The notes beneath the pieces are model-generated. The model saw nothing but the letters and a program-made list of their open reading frames with translations, did not search any database and was not told where the DNA came from. From Hamadaea sp. (GTDB taxonomy: Bacteria > Actinomycetota > Actinomycetes > Mycobacteriales > Micromonosporaceae), in assembly GCF_013362815.1 (NCBI RefSeq), contig NZ_JABFVK010000025.1, forward strand, positions 1 through 64,000: DNA of 64,000 bases, read 5' to 3'. Every line of letters starts with the position of its first letter. The stretch's first letter is position 1. Positions 8,491 through 18,067 of this stretch are shown in pieces. The translations under genes and the position numbers were made by a program.

Positions 8491-8735
8491 CTCGAGGCTC
8501 CTGACTCAACAAACATTCGGTCCACGAAGGGCATGGGGGCTCAACGGATATTGCCACACTAGCGCGTAGCAAGGAAAGCCCCAACGCGGAGCTGCGCCGC
8601 CAACTTGCGAAGCTTCGTCCCTTACAGCGGGGAATGTCGACAGTCGGATGACCCCTTCTGGGTCGGACTGTTAACCACGAATCGGATGTGTCCGACTCTG
8701 AGTATTGCTCACAGTAAGCGGGCAAATTCAGGAAG

Positions 8736-9230
8736 TCAACGGTAGTTCGTGAACTGAAGGGCGACTCCGAAGTCCCCGGCCTTCAAGAGAGCGATGACTT
8801 CCTGCAGCTCATCCTTCTTCTTGCCGGTCACGCGGAGTTGATCCCCTTGAATCTGCGTCTGGACGCCCTTGGGACCTTCGTCACGAATCTTCTTGCTGAT
8901 CGCCTTGGCTTTGTCCTGATCGATTCCCTGAATGATCTTGCAATCGATCTTGAAGCCCTTGCCTGAGGACTTCGGCTCACCGGCGTCCAGCGACTTCAGC
9001 GAGATGTTCCGCTTGATCAGCTTCTCCTTGAAGACCTCCAGCGCGGCCTTCGCCCGGTCCTCGGTCTCCGCCGAGATCGTCACCGCCTCTTCGCCGGCCC
9101 AGGAGATGCTCGCTCCGGTGCCCCGGAAGTCGAATCGCGTACCCAATTCCTTCTCCGTCTGGTTCAGCGCGTTGTCGACCTCCTGGCGGTCGACCTTGCT
9201 GACGATGTCGAACGACGGGTTGGCAGCCAT
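8736..9230 (-). CDS. yajQ: YajQ-family cyclic-di-GMP-binding protein
   Basis: A 164-residue YajQ/DUF520 protein. The family has two intertwined alpha/beta domains, and Xanthomonas and Pseudomonas members bind c-di-GMP and affect transcription. Hallmarks are [18 protein letters not shown] at the start, [22 protein letters not shown], and the C-terminal [18 protein letters not shown] and ALQFTNYR. The start is ATG with an AGGGAA site. Located 245 bp upstream of the EYDWD peptide and GGDEF/EAL genes on the same strand, it forms a local c-di-GMP cluster. Confidence 0.95.
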   Translation of the reverse strand: MAANPSFDIVSKVDRQEVDNALNQTEKELGTRFDFRGTGASISWAGEEAVTISAETEDRAKAALEVFKEKLIKRNISLKSLDAGEPKSSGKGFKIDCKIIQGIDQDKAKAISKKIRDEGPKGVQTQIQGDQLRVTGKKKDELQEVIALLKAGDFGVALQFTNYR

Positions 9231-9435
9231 CTTCCCTGCTCCTCGTGGAGTGGCCGCCCGCGAGGCGGCCCATCTTCATGGACTGGAGATATGTGCGGTT
9301 CATCAGCCTATCGGGCCGCGCCACCGGGTTGTGAAGTGAGCCGGGCAACCCGGTTGCACATCCGCCCTCCGGTACCGCTATCCTTTCTCAAGTCAACGCG
9401 CCCGTCGCTCCGGCGGAGGGTGCGGCGACAGCTTT

Positions 9436-9516
9436 GGCGGGTTGCCCGAGTGGTCAATGGGAGCGGACTGTAAATCCGTCGCGAAAGCTACGAAGGTTCG
9501 AACCCTTCACCCGCCA
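9436..9516 (+). tRNA. tRNA-Tyr (anticodon GTA)
   Basis: An 81-nt type II tRNA with a variable arm. The acceptor GGCGGGT pairs with ACCCGCC, the anticodon loop carries GTA, and CCA is not encoded. Confidence 0.95.
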
Positions 9517-9532
9517 CAAGCAGCACAAAGAG

Positions 9533-9567
9533 CCCCTGACCTGCGGAAACGCGGTCAGGGGTTCTTT
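9533..9567 (+). terminator. Terminator after tRNA-Tyr
   Basis: A 9-bp stem, CCCCTGACC/GGTCAGGGG, followed by TTCTTT, 17 bp after the tRNA. Confidence 0.85.
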
Positions 9568-9705
9568 CGTGTCCGGCTTGCGCGGTCCCTGGAGTCCGGC
9601 TTCGATCCATCTGAGGTCCGCGAGATCACGGCTCCCGTTGTATGGGCCTTGTATGTGCTGCCTCTACGTTCTCGGACAGGAGGCGACCAGACGGGGGGCC
9701 GCGAA

Positions 9706-12555
9706 CTACCTGTGAGGTCGTGGCAAGGTCGAATCGCCTCCCACCAAGAACTTCTCCATGGCCCGGTCGAACGGCCGATCGAGACGCTGGAACAGCAGCT
9801 CGGCCTTGTGGAGTCGATCGCGGCTGGAGGCATTTCCCCGGTCTGACTGGGCAAGCAGGCGAAGTCCAGCCGCGTGCCGATATGTGTCGCCGGCCGCGGC
9901 GGCTTCTGCCACAACCTGTCCAGCGTCTATGGCGGCGAGATCCGCCCGGCCCAACCCGAGGTACGTTCTGCTCCGGCCCAAGAGGGCGTCTCCTCTGGCC
10001 TGGATGTCCACGGGCGCCGCCTCATCGATAACTCGCCCATAGAGTCGTAGAGCAGAACGCGCGTCTCCAATCTGCACGAGATTGCGGGCGAGCCCTTCGA
10101 AGACGACCGTTCGAAGACCAACCGCCGGATTGGGCTGAGCCAGGCGAAGGGCGTCGCGGAGGGTTCTGATCGCCTCGTGATGGCGTCCTTGTTCCGCCAA
10201 TACCTCACCGATGTTCGCGAGCACGAACACTGCCATCCGACTGTCACCTGAGTTCCGCATGACCTCGAGGCTCGCTGAATACCTCCGCATAGCGTCGTCC
10301 AGGCGACCGCTTGAGAAATCCGTGAGAGCGAGGCCATTCAGCGCGGACGACAGTCCGCTTGCGTCTCCGCTACGTTCCCAAGCGTCGATCGATCGTGCGT
10401 ACAGCTCACGAGCAGTCTCGGTGTCACCGGATCGCCGAGCGAGGGTGGCCAACGCAGCCAGTGCCGGTCCCTGCAGCACGTGATCATCTGGCCCGGCGAG
10501 ATCCAATCCGACCTCTGCCAGCGAGCGCAGATCTCCGAATCTGAAGCGCCGGAGCATGTAGTGCATCGCAGCTCTGATCACTTGGGTCGAATAGGGCTTC
10601 AAGATCTCGAATTCGCGCGCCTGCTGGGCCATCGCCATGACGTTCTGCCATTCGTGGTCCAGCCAAGCGGCCGCATCCTCGCGGCTGTCGAACTCGACGA
10701 GATCGCTTCCCTCGCTGCCGGAGAAGATTGACATCAGCGGATTGACGTGGCCGTAGTGCATCGCGACCGCTCGGCGCGCGGTACCGAGGAGATATGTGCA
10801 AAGCCGATGAATGCCACTCCCAAGCGCGGCTGGGGGATCTTCTGCGGCAGCTCGCTCAGCCGCGAACAACCGGACGAGATCGTGGAGCTGAAATCCTTGG
10901 CCCGCCGGCTCGATCAACCGCGCTCTGACCAGCACATCCGCATACGCGGTCGCCGTCGAGACAGGAACGCCCATCGTCGCCGCCAACGCCGCGGCGGTCA
11001 GTAGGGGAACCCGGATGTATCCCGCCGTTCGAAACGCCCGGGCGGTAGCTGCGTCAAGTGAGCGGTAACTCGCCTCGATACTCGTCCGGACGGCAAGGTC
11101 TCCCGATTGAAGCTCATCAAGCCGACGCCGCTCATCCTCAAGCCGGACAAGGACGTCGGCCATCGACCACTCCTGGTGAGCGCTCAGCTTCGCCGCCACG
11201 ATTCGAAGAGCCAGCGGCAGTCCCCCACAGATCTCGACCACCCGCACGGCGTCTTCGGCAAGCCCGGTCATACCAAGCAAAGACAGTGCGGCCAGCGGAT
11301 CAAGGACGCCCAACATCAGATGATCGGTGTTGTCCAATGAGGTCAGCGTGCGACGGCTCGTCACGAGTACGAGGCACGTCGGCGTACCGAGTAAGAGCGG
11401 TCTGACCTGGGCTGCGTCGATGGCGTTGTCGAGGATGATCAGGATGCGCCGCCCGGCGACCAACGAGCGGAACAATCCGGCGGCTTCGGCTGCCTCGGCC
11501 GGCACATCGGTGAAGCCCGGCGACAGGGCGCGGATGAATCGCCCCAGTACTTCGGCCGGCGCGAGCGGCGTCAGGCGCGGATTCGACCCTTGAAGGTCGA
11601 CGTAGAGCTGACCGTCCGGAAACTCGTCCGCTAGCTCGTGCGCGAACCGGATGACCAGCGCGGATTTACCGACTCCGCCCTGTCCGTGGACGGCACGCAC
11701 CGCGGCCTTCGATGAACGCAGCCAGGCCAGCGCCTCGTCCCGGCCGACAAGCCCAGGCACGTCGGGCGGGAGCTGCCGCGGGACGGTCACGGCCGCCGGG
11801 CGCTCGTCCACGATCGGCTCGCGGCGCAAGATCGCCTGCTGGAGCCGGGTCAGATCAGGTCCTGGGTCCAGCCCCAGCTCCGCGTCGAGGATGTCGCGAG
11901 CTTGCTGGTACGCCTGAAGCGCTGCCGCTGAGTCGCCTTGTGCGTACAACAGTCTCATGAGCTGACTGTGCGCTCGTTCCCGGAGCGGATGCGCGGCCAG
12001 GTGTTCGCGGAGCGTGCGGAGCATGGACTTGCCGTCGCCGAGCCGGAGCCGGGTTTCGACGAGGTCTTCGAAGACGTCGAGGCGGCGTTCCTCGATCGCC
12101 TGTACGCGCGCAGCCAGGACCGGGCCGGCGTCGATCTCGTCGAGGGTGGGGCCGCGCCATTGCCCGAGCGCGGCGCTGAAGAGCTGGTCGGCGGTGGTGA
12201 AGTCGCGGCGGCGGAAGGCGGCGGTGGCGTCGGCCGCGAGGGTCTCCATCTGGTCGAGATCGCGCTCGCCGGGTTCGACGCGGAGGAGGTAGCCGTTGCG
12301 GACGGTCGCGAGGCGTTCCGCGGGCAGGCCGGCGCGCTGGAGGTCGGCCCGAAGCGCGAGCGCGTAGGAGCGCAGGTTGGCGACCGCGGACCGGGGCGGA
12401 GTGTCGCCCCACAGTTCTTCGGTGAGCCGTTCGAGACTGACCGGCCTATTCGCTTCGAGGAGCAGGACGGCGAGCATCTGCCGCTGCTTGCGGGTCGCCG
12501 GAGCGACCTCGTCGTCGCCCGCCGCCAGCGCCAACGGCCCCAGCAGACGAAACAC
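9706..12555 (-). CDS. AfsR/SARP-family regulator (OmpR-type DNA binding, BTAD, NB-ARC, TPR)
   Basis: A large regulator of 949 residues from the chosen GTG (reading M-FRLLGPLALAAG, the usual SARP N-terminus); the open frame continues 22 codons further but enters a repeat element. Residues 1-90 form the winged helix (QRQMLAVLLLEANRPVS, LTEELWGDTPPRSAVANLRSY). A bacterial transcriptional activation domain follows to about 245 (GERDLDQMETLAADA, ERAHSQLMRLLYAQGDSAAAL). The NB-ARC ATPase has Walker A GQGGVGKSALV near 300 and ILIILDNA as Walker B. The C-terminal third is TPR-like (GDTETARELYARSIDAWERSG). SARPs often control antibiotic or developmental genes, but no biosynthetic cluster is visible here. 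Confidence 0.92.
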   Translation of the reverse strand: MFRLLGPLALAAGDDEVAPATRKQRQMLAVLLLEANRPVSLERLTEELWGDTPPRSAVANLRSYALALRADLQRAGLPAERLATVRNGYLLRVEPGERDLDQMETLAADATAAFRRRDFTTADQLFSAALGQWRGPTLDEIDAGPVLAARVQAIEERRLDVFEDLVETRLRLGDGKSMLRTLREHLAAHPLRERAHSQLMRLLYAQGDSAAALQAYQQARDILDAELGLDPGPDLTRLQQAILRREPIVDERPAAVTVPRQLPPDVPGLVGRDEALAWLRSSKAAVRAVHGQGGVGKSALVIRFAHELADEFPDGQLYVDLQGSNPRLTPLAPAEVLGRFIRALSPGFTDVPAEAAEAAGLFRSLVAGRRILIILDNAIDAAQVRPLLLGTPTCLVLVTSRRTLTSLDNTDHLMLGVLDPLAALSLLGMTGLAEDAVRVVEICGGLPLALRIVAAKLSAHQEWSMADVLVRLEDERRRLDELQSGDLAVRTSIEASYRSLDAATARAFRTAGYIRVPLLTAAALAATMGVPVSTATAYADVLVRARLIEPAGQGFQLHDLVRLFAAERAAAEDPPAALGSGIHRLCTYLLGTARRAVAMHYGHVNPLMSIFSGSEGSDLVEFDSREDAAAWLDHEWQNVMAMAQQAREFEILKPYSTQVIRAAMHYMLRRFRFGDLRSLAEVGLDLAGPDDHVLQGPALAALATLARRSGDTETARELYARSIDAWERSGDASGLSSALNGLALTDFSSGRLDDAMRRYSASLEVMRNSGDSRMAVFVLANIGEVLAEQGRHHEAIRTLRDALRLAQPNPAVGLRTVVFEGLARNLVQIGDARSALRLYGRVIDEAAPVDIQARGDALLGRSRTYLGLGRADLAAIDAGQVVAEAAAAGDTYRHAAGLRLLAQSDRGNASSRDRLHKAELLFQRLDRPFDRAMEKFLVGGDSTLPRPHR

Positions 12556-12572
12556 GTCCCAGAGCGTACCGA

Positions 12573-12681
12573 GATCGATCAGATGGTGCGGGGAACGATC
12601 AGGGACCTGCGGATACGACACGCCGGGTGATCATGGCCGATAGTTCATGATCGCGCGGAAAGGCGGAAAGCATGGAAAGGG
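12573..12681 (-). repeat. Composite repeat element, copy A (CT-rich repeats plus about 80-nt core)
   Basis: On the minus strand, CTTTCC-type repeats (about 12681-12652) lead into CGCGCGATCATGAAC, then TGATC, CCGGCGTGTCGT, CCTGATCGTTCC and TGATCGATC. The same order occurs at 22643-22775 and 29966-30104. This copy lies between the htpX terminator and the SARP start, and the longer SARP reading frame would begin inside it. Confidence 0.8.
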
Positions 12682-12712
12682 GGTGCCCAGGCCAGGTGGC
12701 CTGGGCACCCCC
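12679..12712 (-). terminator. Strong hairpin downstream of htpX
   Basis: A near-perfect 16-bp inverted repeat, GGGGGTGCCCAGGCCA / TGGCCTGGGCACCCCC, just beyond the htpX stop. The downstream minus-strand sequence is CCTTTCC rather than a long T-run. Confidence 0.75.
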
Positions 12713-12722
12713 TCGTTCAGAG

Positions 12723-13598
12723 TCAGCGGGCGTACTGGATCGGGCCGGAGTTGGCCGCCATCAGTTCGAGCCGGCGGACGCGCTCTTCCATCGGCGGGTG
12801 CGTCGAGAAGAGGCTGGCGATGCCGCCACCCTTGAACGGATTGTCGATCATGAGGTGGGCGGTGCTGGTCAGCCGGTTGTCCGCCGGGAGCGGCAGCTGC
12901 TGCGTACCCATGTGGATCTTGCGCAACGCCGAGGCCAGCGCGAGCGGGTCGTTGGTGAGCGACGCACCGGACTGATCGGCCTGGAACTCGCGGCTCCGGC
13001 TGACGGCGAGCTGGATCACCGAGGCGGCCAGCGGGCCGAGGATCAGCATCATGAGGAAGACCGCCGGGTTGGGGCCGTCTTCGTCGTCGCCGCCCATCGG
13101 GATGAACCAGGCGAGGTTGGCCAGCATGGTGATGATGCCCGCGAGGGCGCCCGCCACGCTGGAGATCAGGATGTCTCGGTTGTAGACGTGCGAGAGCTCG
13201 TGGCCGATGACGCCACGCAGCTCGCGGTAGTCGAGGATGCGGGTGATGCCCTCGGTCACGCACACCGCGGCATTCTCCGGGTTGCGGCCGGTGGCGAAGG
13301 CGTTGGGCTGCGAGGTGGGGCTGACGTACAGCCGGGGCATCGGCTTGCCCGCCTGCTGCGAGAGCTCCCGGACCATCTGGTAGAGCGCCGGGAACTCCTG
13401 CTCGGTGACCGGCTGCGCACCCATCGACCGCAGCGCGATCTTGTCGGAGAAGAAGTAGCTGACGCCGTTCATGACCAAGGAGAGGACGACGGCGATGATG
13501 AGACCCGTGCTGCCGCCCAGCCAGTACCCGACCGCGAGGATCATCGCGGTCAGCAGGCCGAGCAGCGCGGCCGTCTTGAGCCCGTTGTGGCTGTGCAC
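12723..13598 (-). CDS. htpX: Membrane zinc metalloprotease HtpX
   Basis: A 291-residue M48 protease that degrades misfolded membrane proteins. I start at the GTG giving M-HSHNGLKTAALL because AGGAG lies five bases upstream; the GTG two codons earlier abuts the ribosome site directly. Two N-terminal transmembrane helices (LLGLLTAMILAVGYWLGG, LIIAVVLSLVMNGVSYFF) are followed by RLYVSPTSQPNAFATGRNP and the zinc motif HELSH in GVIGHELSHVYNRDIL. A further membrane pair and the EFQADQSGA downstream zinc-ligand region (Glu) follow. Family length is about 290. It is monocistronic, with a hairpin downstream. Confidence 0.96.
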   Translation of the reverse strand: MHSHNGLKTAALLGLLTAMILAVGYWLGGSTGLIIAVVLSLVMNGVSYFFSDKIALRSMGAQPVTEQEFPALYQMVRELSQQAGKPMPRLYVSPTSQPNAFATGRNPENAAVCVTEGITRILDYRELRGVIGHELSHVYNRDILISSVAGALAGIITMLANLAWFIPMGGDDEDGPNPAVFLMMLILGPLAASVIQLAVSRSREFQADQSGASLTNDPLALASALRKIHMGTQQLPLPADNRLTSTAHLMIDNPFKGGGIASLFSTHPPMEERVRRLELMAANSGPIQYAR

Positions 13599-13792
13599 GA
13601 TCACTCCTGTTCGATACAGCCGGGTGACGACCGCGGTGGTCGCCTCCCTTGCCAGGTGTCAACTGGCGGCCTATGCCACATCATCCCCGATTGGGCTGAG
13701 AATCGCCTGTGAGCAGCAGCCGCAGCTGCGGCATTAACCACATCTTTCCCCCAATACTTGGACAATAAGGGCCGCATCCGGAGACTTGACGG

Positions 13793-14779
13793 ATGTCCAC
13801 CACCCGCGCTTTCGCCTCGGCTCTGCCGACGTCGGGATCGCGGCGCTCCTGGTGGGCCCTGATGCGGGACAGCTGGCCGGTAGTACGGCCGATCGCCGTC
13901 CAAATTCTGTCCGCGGCGATCGGCGCGACTGCGCTGGCATTCCTTCTCGGCCACCAGGGGTTCCCGATCTTCGCCCCGCTCTTCGCCGTCGCCACCATGG
14001 AGTTGATCTGCGCCCGGCATCACCGCCGCGTCGTGGAGATGCTCTTCGGCGTGGCGGTGGGAGCACTGCTCACTGCGGTCGTCGGACCCAGCTGGAGCAC
14101 TCCGCACGTGCTGATCGACGCCGGGCTCGGCGCGCTCACGGCCCTCGCGGTCGCCTGGTTCACCACGCCACGCTCCCCGGTCGCCCTCGTCAACCACGCA
14201 ATCGAGCCCCTGCTCACGAGCCTCGCGATCAACCTCCGCACGATCAGCGCCGCGCTGCGCAGCCAGGATCCAGCGGCGGCCGGTGGCGCGGTCTACGCGC
14301 TGGTCGAGACCGACGTCTGGCTTCGCCGACTCGAAGAAGCACTTCTACAGGTACGCCGATCAGCGCTGGTCCTGCGGCTGTCGACCGGTCAGGATCTGGC
14401 TACCCACGCGCAAATGGCGACCGAGATCGGGTACGCCGTACGCCACATCCGCAGTCTCGCGCAGCACGCCTGGTGGGGGATCTTGCGGGCGGGTGAGCCG
14501 GTGCCGGTCGCGTTGCCGCAGGCGCTGGACGCGCTGGCCGACGGGATCGGCGTACTCCGGGAGCAACTGGAGCGCCAGGCCTGCCCGCGTACCGCCCGGC
14601 CGCTGCTGATCTCGGCTGCCCAATGGGTGGCGATGATCCGCGAAGATCGGCTGAGCCTGGGTGCGGCCGGAGTGGCGGCCAGCGCCGATGCCGCCGTCCT
14701 GCACCTGCTGGTCGCCACCGGCGTACCGGCCGCCGAGGCGGACGCCTTGCAGCATGGGCGTATGCCGGTCGCCGTCTGA
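13793..14779 (+). CDS. FUSC-like (aromatic-acid exporter-type) membrane protein
   Basis: A 328-residue protein with four to five hydrophobic helices in residues 35-130 (IAVQILSAAIGATALAFLLG, FAPLFAVATMELI, MLFGVAVGALLTAVVG, AGLGALTALAVAWFTTP). The remaining roughly 190 residues form a soluble alpha-helical domain. Half-size FUSC/aromatic-acid exporter proteins have this organisation, and the CARHHRRVVEMLFGVAVGALL stretch resembles their conserved repeat. The substrate is unknown. The ribosome site is weak (GGAGACTTGACGG). It ends at a strong terminator before the secreted repeat protein. Confidence 0.7.
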   Translation: MSTTRAFASALPTSGSRRSWWALMRDSWPVVRPIAVQILSAAIGATALAFLLGHQGFPIFAPLFAVATMELICARHHRRVVEMLFGVAVGALLTAVVGPSWSTPHVLIDAGLGALTALAVAWFTTPRSPVALVNHAIEPLLTSLAINLRTISAALRSQDPAAAGGAVYALVETDVWLRRLEEALLQVRRSALVLRLSTGQDLATHAQMATEIGYAVRHIRSLAQHAWWGILRAGEPVPVALPQALDALADGIGVLREQLERQACPRTARPLLISAAQWVAMIREDRLSLGAAGVAASADAAVLHLLVATGVPAAEADALQHGRMPVAV

Positions 14780-14800
14780 CGTGCCGAGCTGAGTGTTTCG

Positions 14801-14829
14801 GGTCCCGCCGAAAGTCGGCGGGACCCCTT
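14801..14829 (+). terminator. Terminator after the FUSC-like gene
   Basis: An 11-bp perfect stem, GGTCCCGCCGA/TCGGCGGGACC, with an AAG loop and a short CCCTT tail, 22 bp past the stop codon. Confidence 0.8.
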
Positions 14830-14917
14830 GCCGTCTATAGATACCTTCGCATTCACGGGGAACCTCAGCACCTGTCGAGCTGCCCCGCTCCCGTCCCTTC
14901 ACCCCATAAGAGGGCAG

Positions 14918-17254
14918 ATGAGCATTCGACCACTCCGGCGCGGAATCGGCTGGGCGGCGGCCGGCGTACTCGCCGCCACCTTCGCGTTCAGTCCAGCGGC
15001 CCAAGCCGCCGCCGGCACTGGCTCCATCGCCGGCACCATCACCGACCAAGGAAATCCGGTCGGCGGGGCGAGCATCTACGTCTTCGCCGACGACGGCTTC
15101 AGCTTTTCGAGCTCAACCGTCACCGATGACGCCGGCCACTACGCCGTCACCGACGTCCCGGAGGGGTCGGCGTACCTCGTCCAGGTCTCGCCGCCGAACC
15201 GCCCCTACCAGTACGCCTTCAGCAAGACCGACTGGTCGGCCGCCGACCGGATCTCGGTCACCACCGGGCAGACCACCACTGTCGACGACTCGCTCCTGCC
15301 GACCGGGACGATCTCGGGCCGATTCACCGACAGCGCCGGGAACGGCGTCGCCGGGGCCTGGGTCGACGCCTCCAGCTACGGCCTTCCGAACGCGGGCGGG
15401 CCGACCGGGGCGGACGGCAGCTTCAGCTTCGCCGCCTTCCCCGGCGCGTACACGGTGGGCTTCTCGATCAACGGCCTGACCCAGTACGCACACGGCGCGC
15501 GTACGCCGGATCAGGCGCAGACGTTTACCGTCGTCGTGGGTCAGACGACCACGGTGAACGAGGTCAAGATCTCCACCGGGTCGATCGCCGGGCATGTCAC
15601 CTACGCCGACGGCACGCCGGCCGCGAACGTGGCCGTCGACGCCGACCCGACCAGCGGATACTCCACCTCGGCCACGACCGACGGCAACGGCGACTACCGG
15701 TTCTCGGACCTGCCCGTCGACAGCTACGCGGTCTCGTTCCGGCTGGCCAGCGGGGCCACCCAATGGGCGCACCAGAAGCGGTCGCAGTCGGCTGCCGACC
15801 CGATCGCCGTGACGGCGGACGCTCAGACCACACTCGACGAACAACTGCTGCCGACCGGAGCGGTCGCAGGCCGGTTCATCGCTGCTGACGGCAGTCCCTT
15901 GGCCGGCGTCTCCGTCTCCGTCATCGCCGACCTCCCGCAGGGCGGCGACTATCTCCAGACCACCACCGACGCCGACGGTCACTATCAGGTCGACCAGGTG
16001 TTCGCCGGCGGCTACCGCGTGCTGTTCCAGGACTACCAGACGAACCTGGTGCAGTGGGCGTACGGCAAGACGACTGAGCAGACTGCGGACGTCGTGACGG
16101 TCACCGCCGGGCAGACGACCACTGTGGATGATCGGCGTCTGCCGACGGGAAGCGTCCGGGTGACCGCGACCGACAGCCTCACGGGAGCCGCAATCCAGGA
16201 CTTCTGGTTGCAGCTCAACGACTTCTGGGGCAACGCCACGAACGGCGTGGCCGTGGTCGACAACCTCGCGATCGGCACCTATTGGCTGTCCGCCGGAGCC
16301 GACGGGTACGCCTTCGCCGACCGGTTGACGCAGGTCACCGTCGTCGCGGGCGAGCAGACCACCGTGGCGATCAAACTGCGGCCGGTCGGAAAGATCACGA
16401 CGCGGGTGCTGGACCGGGCGACCGGTGCTCCGGTGGCGGGCATCTGCGTCGCCGCCTTCCAGCCCACCTCGTTCTTCTTCCCCGACGGCTGCGAGCGGAC
16501 CGACGACCAGGGCAAGGTCACGCTCACCCTCCAGCAGCCGGGTACCTACAACCTGTTCGTCCTGCCGCCGACGGGCAGTGCGTACGGCGCGCAGTGGGTC
16601 GGTGCCACCGGCGGGACGGGCTCGCAGACACTGGCGAAGTCCCTCACCGTCGCAGCAGGTCAGACCGTTGCCGGCCCGAAGATCAAGCTCGACCGAACCG
16701 GCGTCATCGTCGGCAAGGCCACCAGCGAGACCGGACAACCGTTGCAGAACGGCTCGGTCGGCATCGTGGGGCCCGACCTCGGAACCGGCACCGACACCCG
16801 CTACTCCACGATCGCGCCGGACGGCACCTACCGGGTGGACTGGCTCGGCCCGTACAACTGGCCACTGCTGTTCGTCGCCAAGGACCACGCCTTCCAGTGG
16901 AGCGGCGGCAGCGGCAACCGGCGGCAGGCGTACCTCGTGCCGGTCAAGGCGGGGAAGACGACGACCTACGACTACACCCTGAAGCAGGGCGCGCTGGTCA
17001 CGATCACGTCTGCCACGATCGACGGGCGTTATGTCGTACGCAACGCGGTCACCGGCGACCCGATGGGCGTACGGGACAGCGAGGGCCTGCCCGCGTCGGT
17101 GACGATCCGGGTGTTCGGCCCGCAGAACGTCAAGATCCAGTGCTACGCGAATGGAACCGGCCCGGTGTGGCACGGCGGCACGAGTTTCGCGTCCGCCACA
17201 CCGGTCGGCATTCCGGCGACCGGGACGAAGCAGATCGCCTTCGTCGCCGGCTGA
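14918..17254 (+). CDS. Large secreted protein of carboxypeptidase-regulatory-like beta-sandwich repeats
   Basis: A 778-residue exported protein. I start at MSIRPLRRGIGW because AGAGGG precedes this ATG and it opens a classic signal peptide ending SPAAQAAA. The mature part consists of about seven repeats of roughly 90-100 residues. Each runs GSIAGTITDQGNPVGGASIYV, then a TTDADGHY/TDGNGDY turn, then YQYAFSKTDWSAAD, then VTAGQTTTVDD. These are CarboxypepD_reg/SpaA-like immunoglobulin-type folds. No catalytic domain, LPXTG or transmembrane anchor is visible, so it is probably released or loosely wall-bound. Role unknown; adhesion or glycan binding is possible. Confidence 0.85.
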   Translation: MSIRPLRRGIGWAAAGVLAATFAFSPAAQAAAGTGSIAGTITDQGNPVGGASIYVFADDGFSFSSSTVTDDAGHYAVTDVPEGSAYLVQVSPPNRPYQYAFSKTDWSAADRISVTTGQTTTVDDSLLPTGTISGRFTDSAGNGVAGAWVDASSYGLPNAGGPTGADGSFSFAAFPGAYTVGFSINGLTQYAHGARTPDQAQTFTVVVGQTTTVNEVKISTGSIAGHVTYADGTPAANVAVDADPTSGYSTSATTDGNGDYRFSDLPVDSYAVSFRLASGATQWAHQKRSQSAADPIAVTADAQTTLDEQLLPTGAVAGRFIAADGSPLAGVSVSVIADLPQGGDYLQTTTDADGHYQVDQVFAGGYRVLFQDYQTNLVQWAYGKTTEQTADVVTVTAGQTTTVDDRRLPTGSVRVTATDSLTGAAIQDFWLQLNDFWGNATNGVAVVDNLAIGTYWLSAGADGYAFADRLTQVTVVAGEQTTVAIKLRPVGKITTRVLDRATGAPVAGICVAAFQPTSFFFPDGCERTDDQGKVTLTLQQPGTYNLFVLPPTGSAYGAQWVGATGGTGSQTLAKSLTVAAGQTVAGPKIKLDRTGVIVGKATSETGQPLQNGSVGIVGPDLGTGTDTRYSTIAPDGTYRVDWLGPYNWPLLFVAKDHAFQWSGGSGNRRQAYLVPVKAGKTTTYDYTLKQGALVTITSATIDGRYVVRNAVTGDPMGVRDSEGLPASVTIRVFGPQNVKIQCYANGTGPVWHGGTSFASATPVGIPATGTKQIAFVAG

Positions 17255-17257
17255 ACA

Positions 17258-17291
17258 GGCTGATCAAGGCTGATCAAGGCTGATCAGCCTG
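17258..17291. repeat. Tandem GGCTGATCAA repeat
   Basis: Three head-to-tail 10-mers, GGCTGATCAA, the last reading GGCTGATCAG and forming AGGCTGATCAGCCT. It lies in the 47-bp gap between convergent genes and is another GATC-centred intergenic structure. Confidence 0.8.
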
Positions 17292-17301
17292 ATCGGTCGG
17301 C

Positions 17302-18042
17302 TCACTCCGCGAGGACGTGGCGGGCGAGGATCGTCCCGCCCGCCACGGCCGCCGGCATGATGAACACCGAGCCCAGCGGGATCAGGAAGCAAAGGAAGAC
17401 GCAGGCGCCGAAGCCGACCGCGATCCACCGATGCTCGCGGAGCTTGGCGACGCGGTCGCGGAAGGTGAAGCCGCGTCGGCTGAAAGCCACGCTGACCAGC
17501 TCGATCGCGAGGAACCAGCCGCCGACCAGCGCGCCGATCACCGGGATGACGGTCTGGCCGACGATCGGGATGAACCCCGCGACAAACAGCGGTATGCCGA
17601 AGAGCACCGAGACGAGCATCAGCCGAAGCGAGTCCTTCAGCCCCCGGCTCAACTCCTGCCACCAGGTCCGGTCCACCTCGTCCGGCACCCCGCCCAGCGA
17701 CGCCTCGACCTGCTCGGAGATCTTCTCGTAGAACGGATCGCCGATGAGCAAGGTGACCGCGGTGAACGAGACGACCCAGAGCAGCAGCGCGACACCGACC
17801 AGCCCCACTCCGGCTGCGATCCGGGTCGCCGTACGCCAGCCGGCCGACCAGTCGTCGGCGAACCACGTGACGGTCGCGCTCAGATCGTCCACGAAGTACA
17901 GCAGCAGTCCGAAGAGGAATGCGAAGAGCACCAGCGTGATCAGGGCCGGGATGATGCCGAGCACCACCAGCCCCGGATTGCGTCCGTAGATCTTCAGGCC
18001 GCGGCCGAAGATGCGTACGCCCTCGAACAACTGCGCCACCAT
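17302..18042 (-). CDS. EI24 domain-containing membrane protein
   Basis: A 246-residue EI24/CysZ-like protein with five to six transmembrane helices. The N-terminal motif LFEGVRIFGRGLKIYGRNPGLVVLGIIPALIT, the central DPFYEKISEQVEASLGG segment and the late GLKDSLRLMLVSVLFGIPLFVAGFIPIVGQTVIPVIGALVGGWFLAIE segment are family hallmarks. Some members transport sulfate, but the function of actinobacterial EI24 proteins is not established. It is 25 bp downstream of the AlaX gene on the same strand and probably co-transcribed with it. Confidence 0.9.
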   Translation of the reverse strand: MVAQLFEGVRIFGRGLKIYGRNPGLVVLGIIPALITLVLFAFLFGLLLYFVDDLSATVTWFADDWSAGWRTATRIAAGVGLVGVALLLWVVSFTAVTLLIGDPFYEKISEQVEASLGGVPDEVDRTWWQELSRGLKDSLRLMLVSVLFGIPLFVAGFIPIVGQTVIPVIGALVGGWFLAIELVSVAFSRRGFTFRDRVAKLREHRWIAVGFGACVFLCFLIPLGSVFIMPAAVAGGTILARHVLAE

Positions 18043-18067
18043 GGTCGCGCAGCTTATCCGAAGCTCA

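Noticed and set aside
12556-12621. Upstream start for the SARP regulator
   Set aside because: The extra 22 codons lie in repeat element copy A and lack family similarity; FRLLGPL is the usual N-terminus.
15113-17173. Minus-strand 686-codon open frame
   Set aside because: Antisense to the secreted repeat protein, whose signal peptide and repeats are convincing; the antisense sequence has no recognisable domains.
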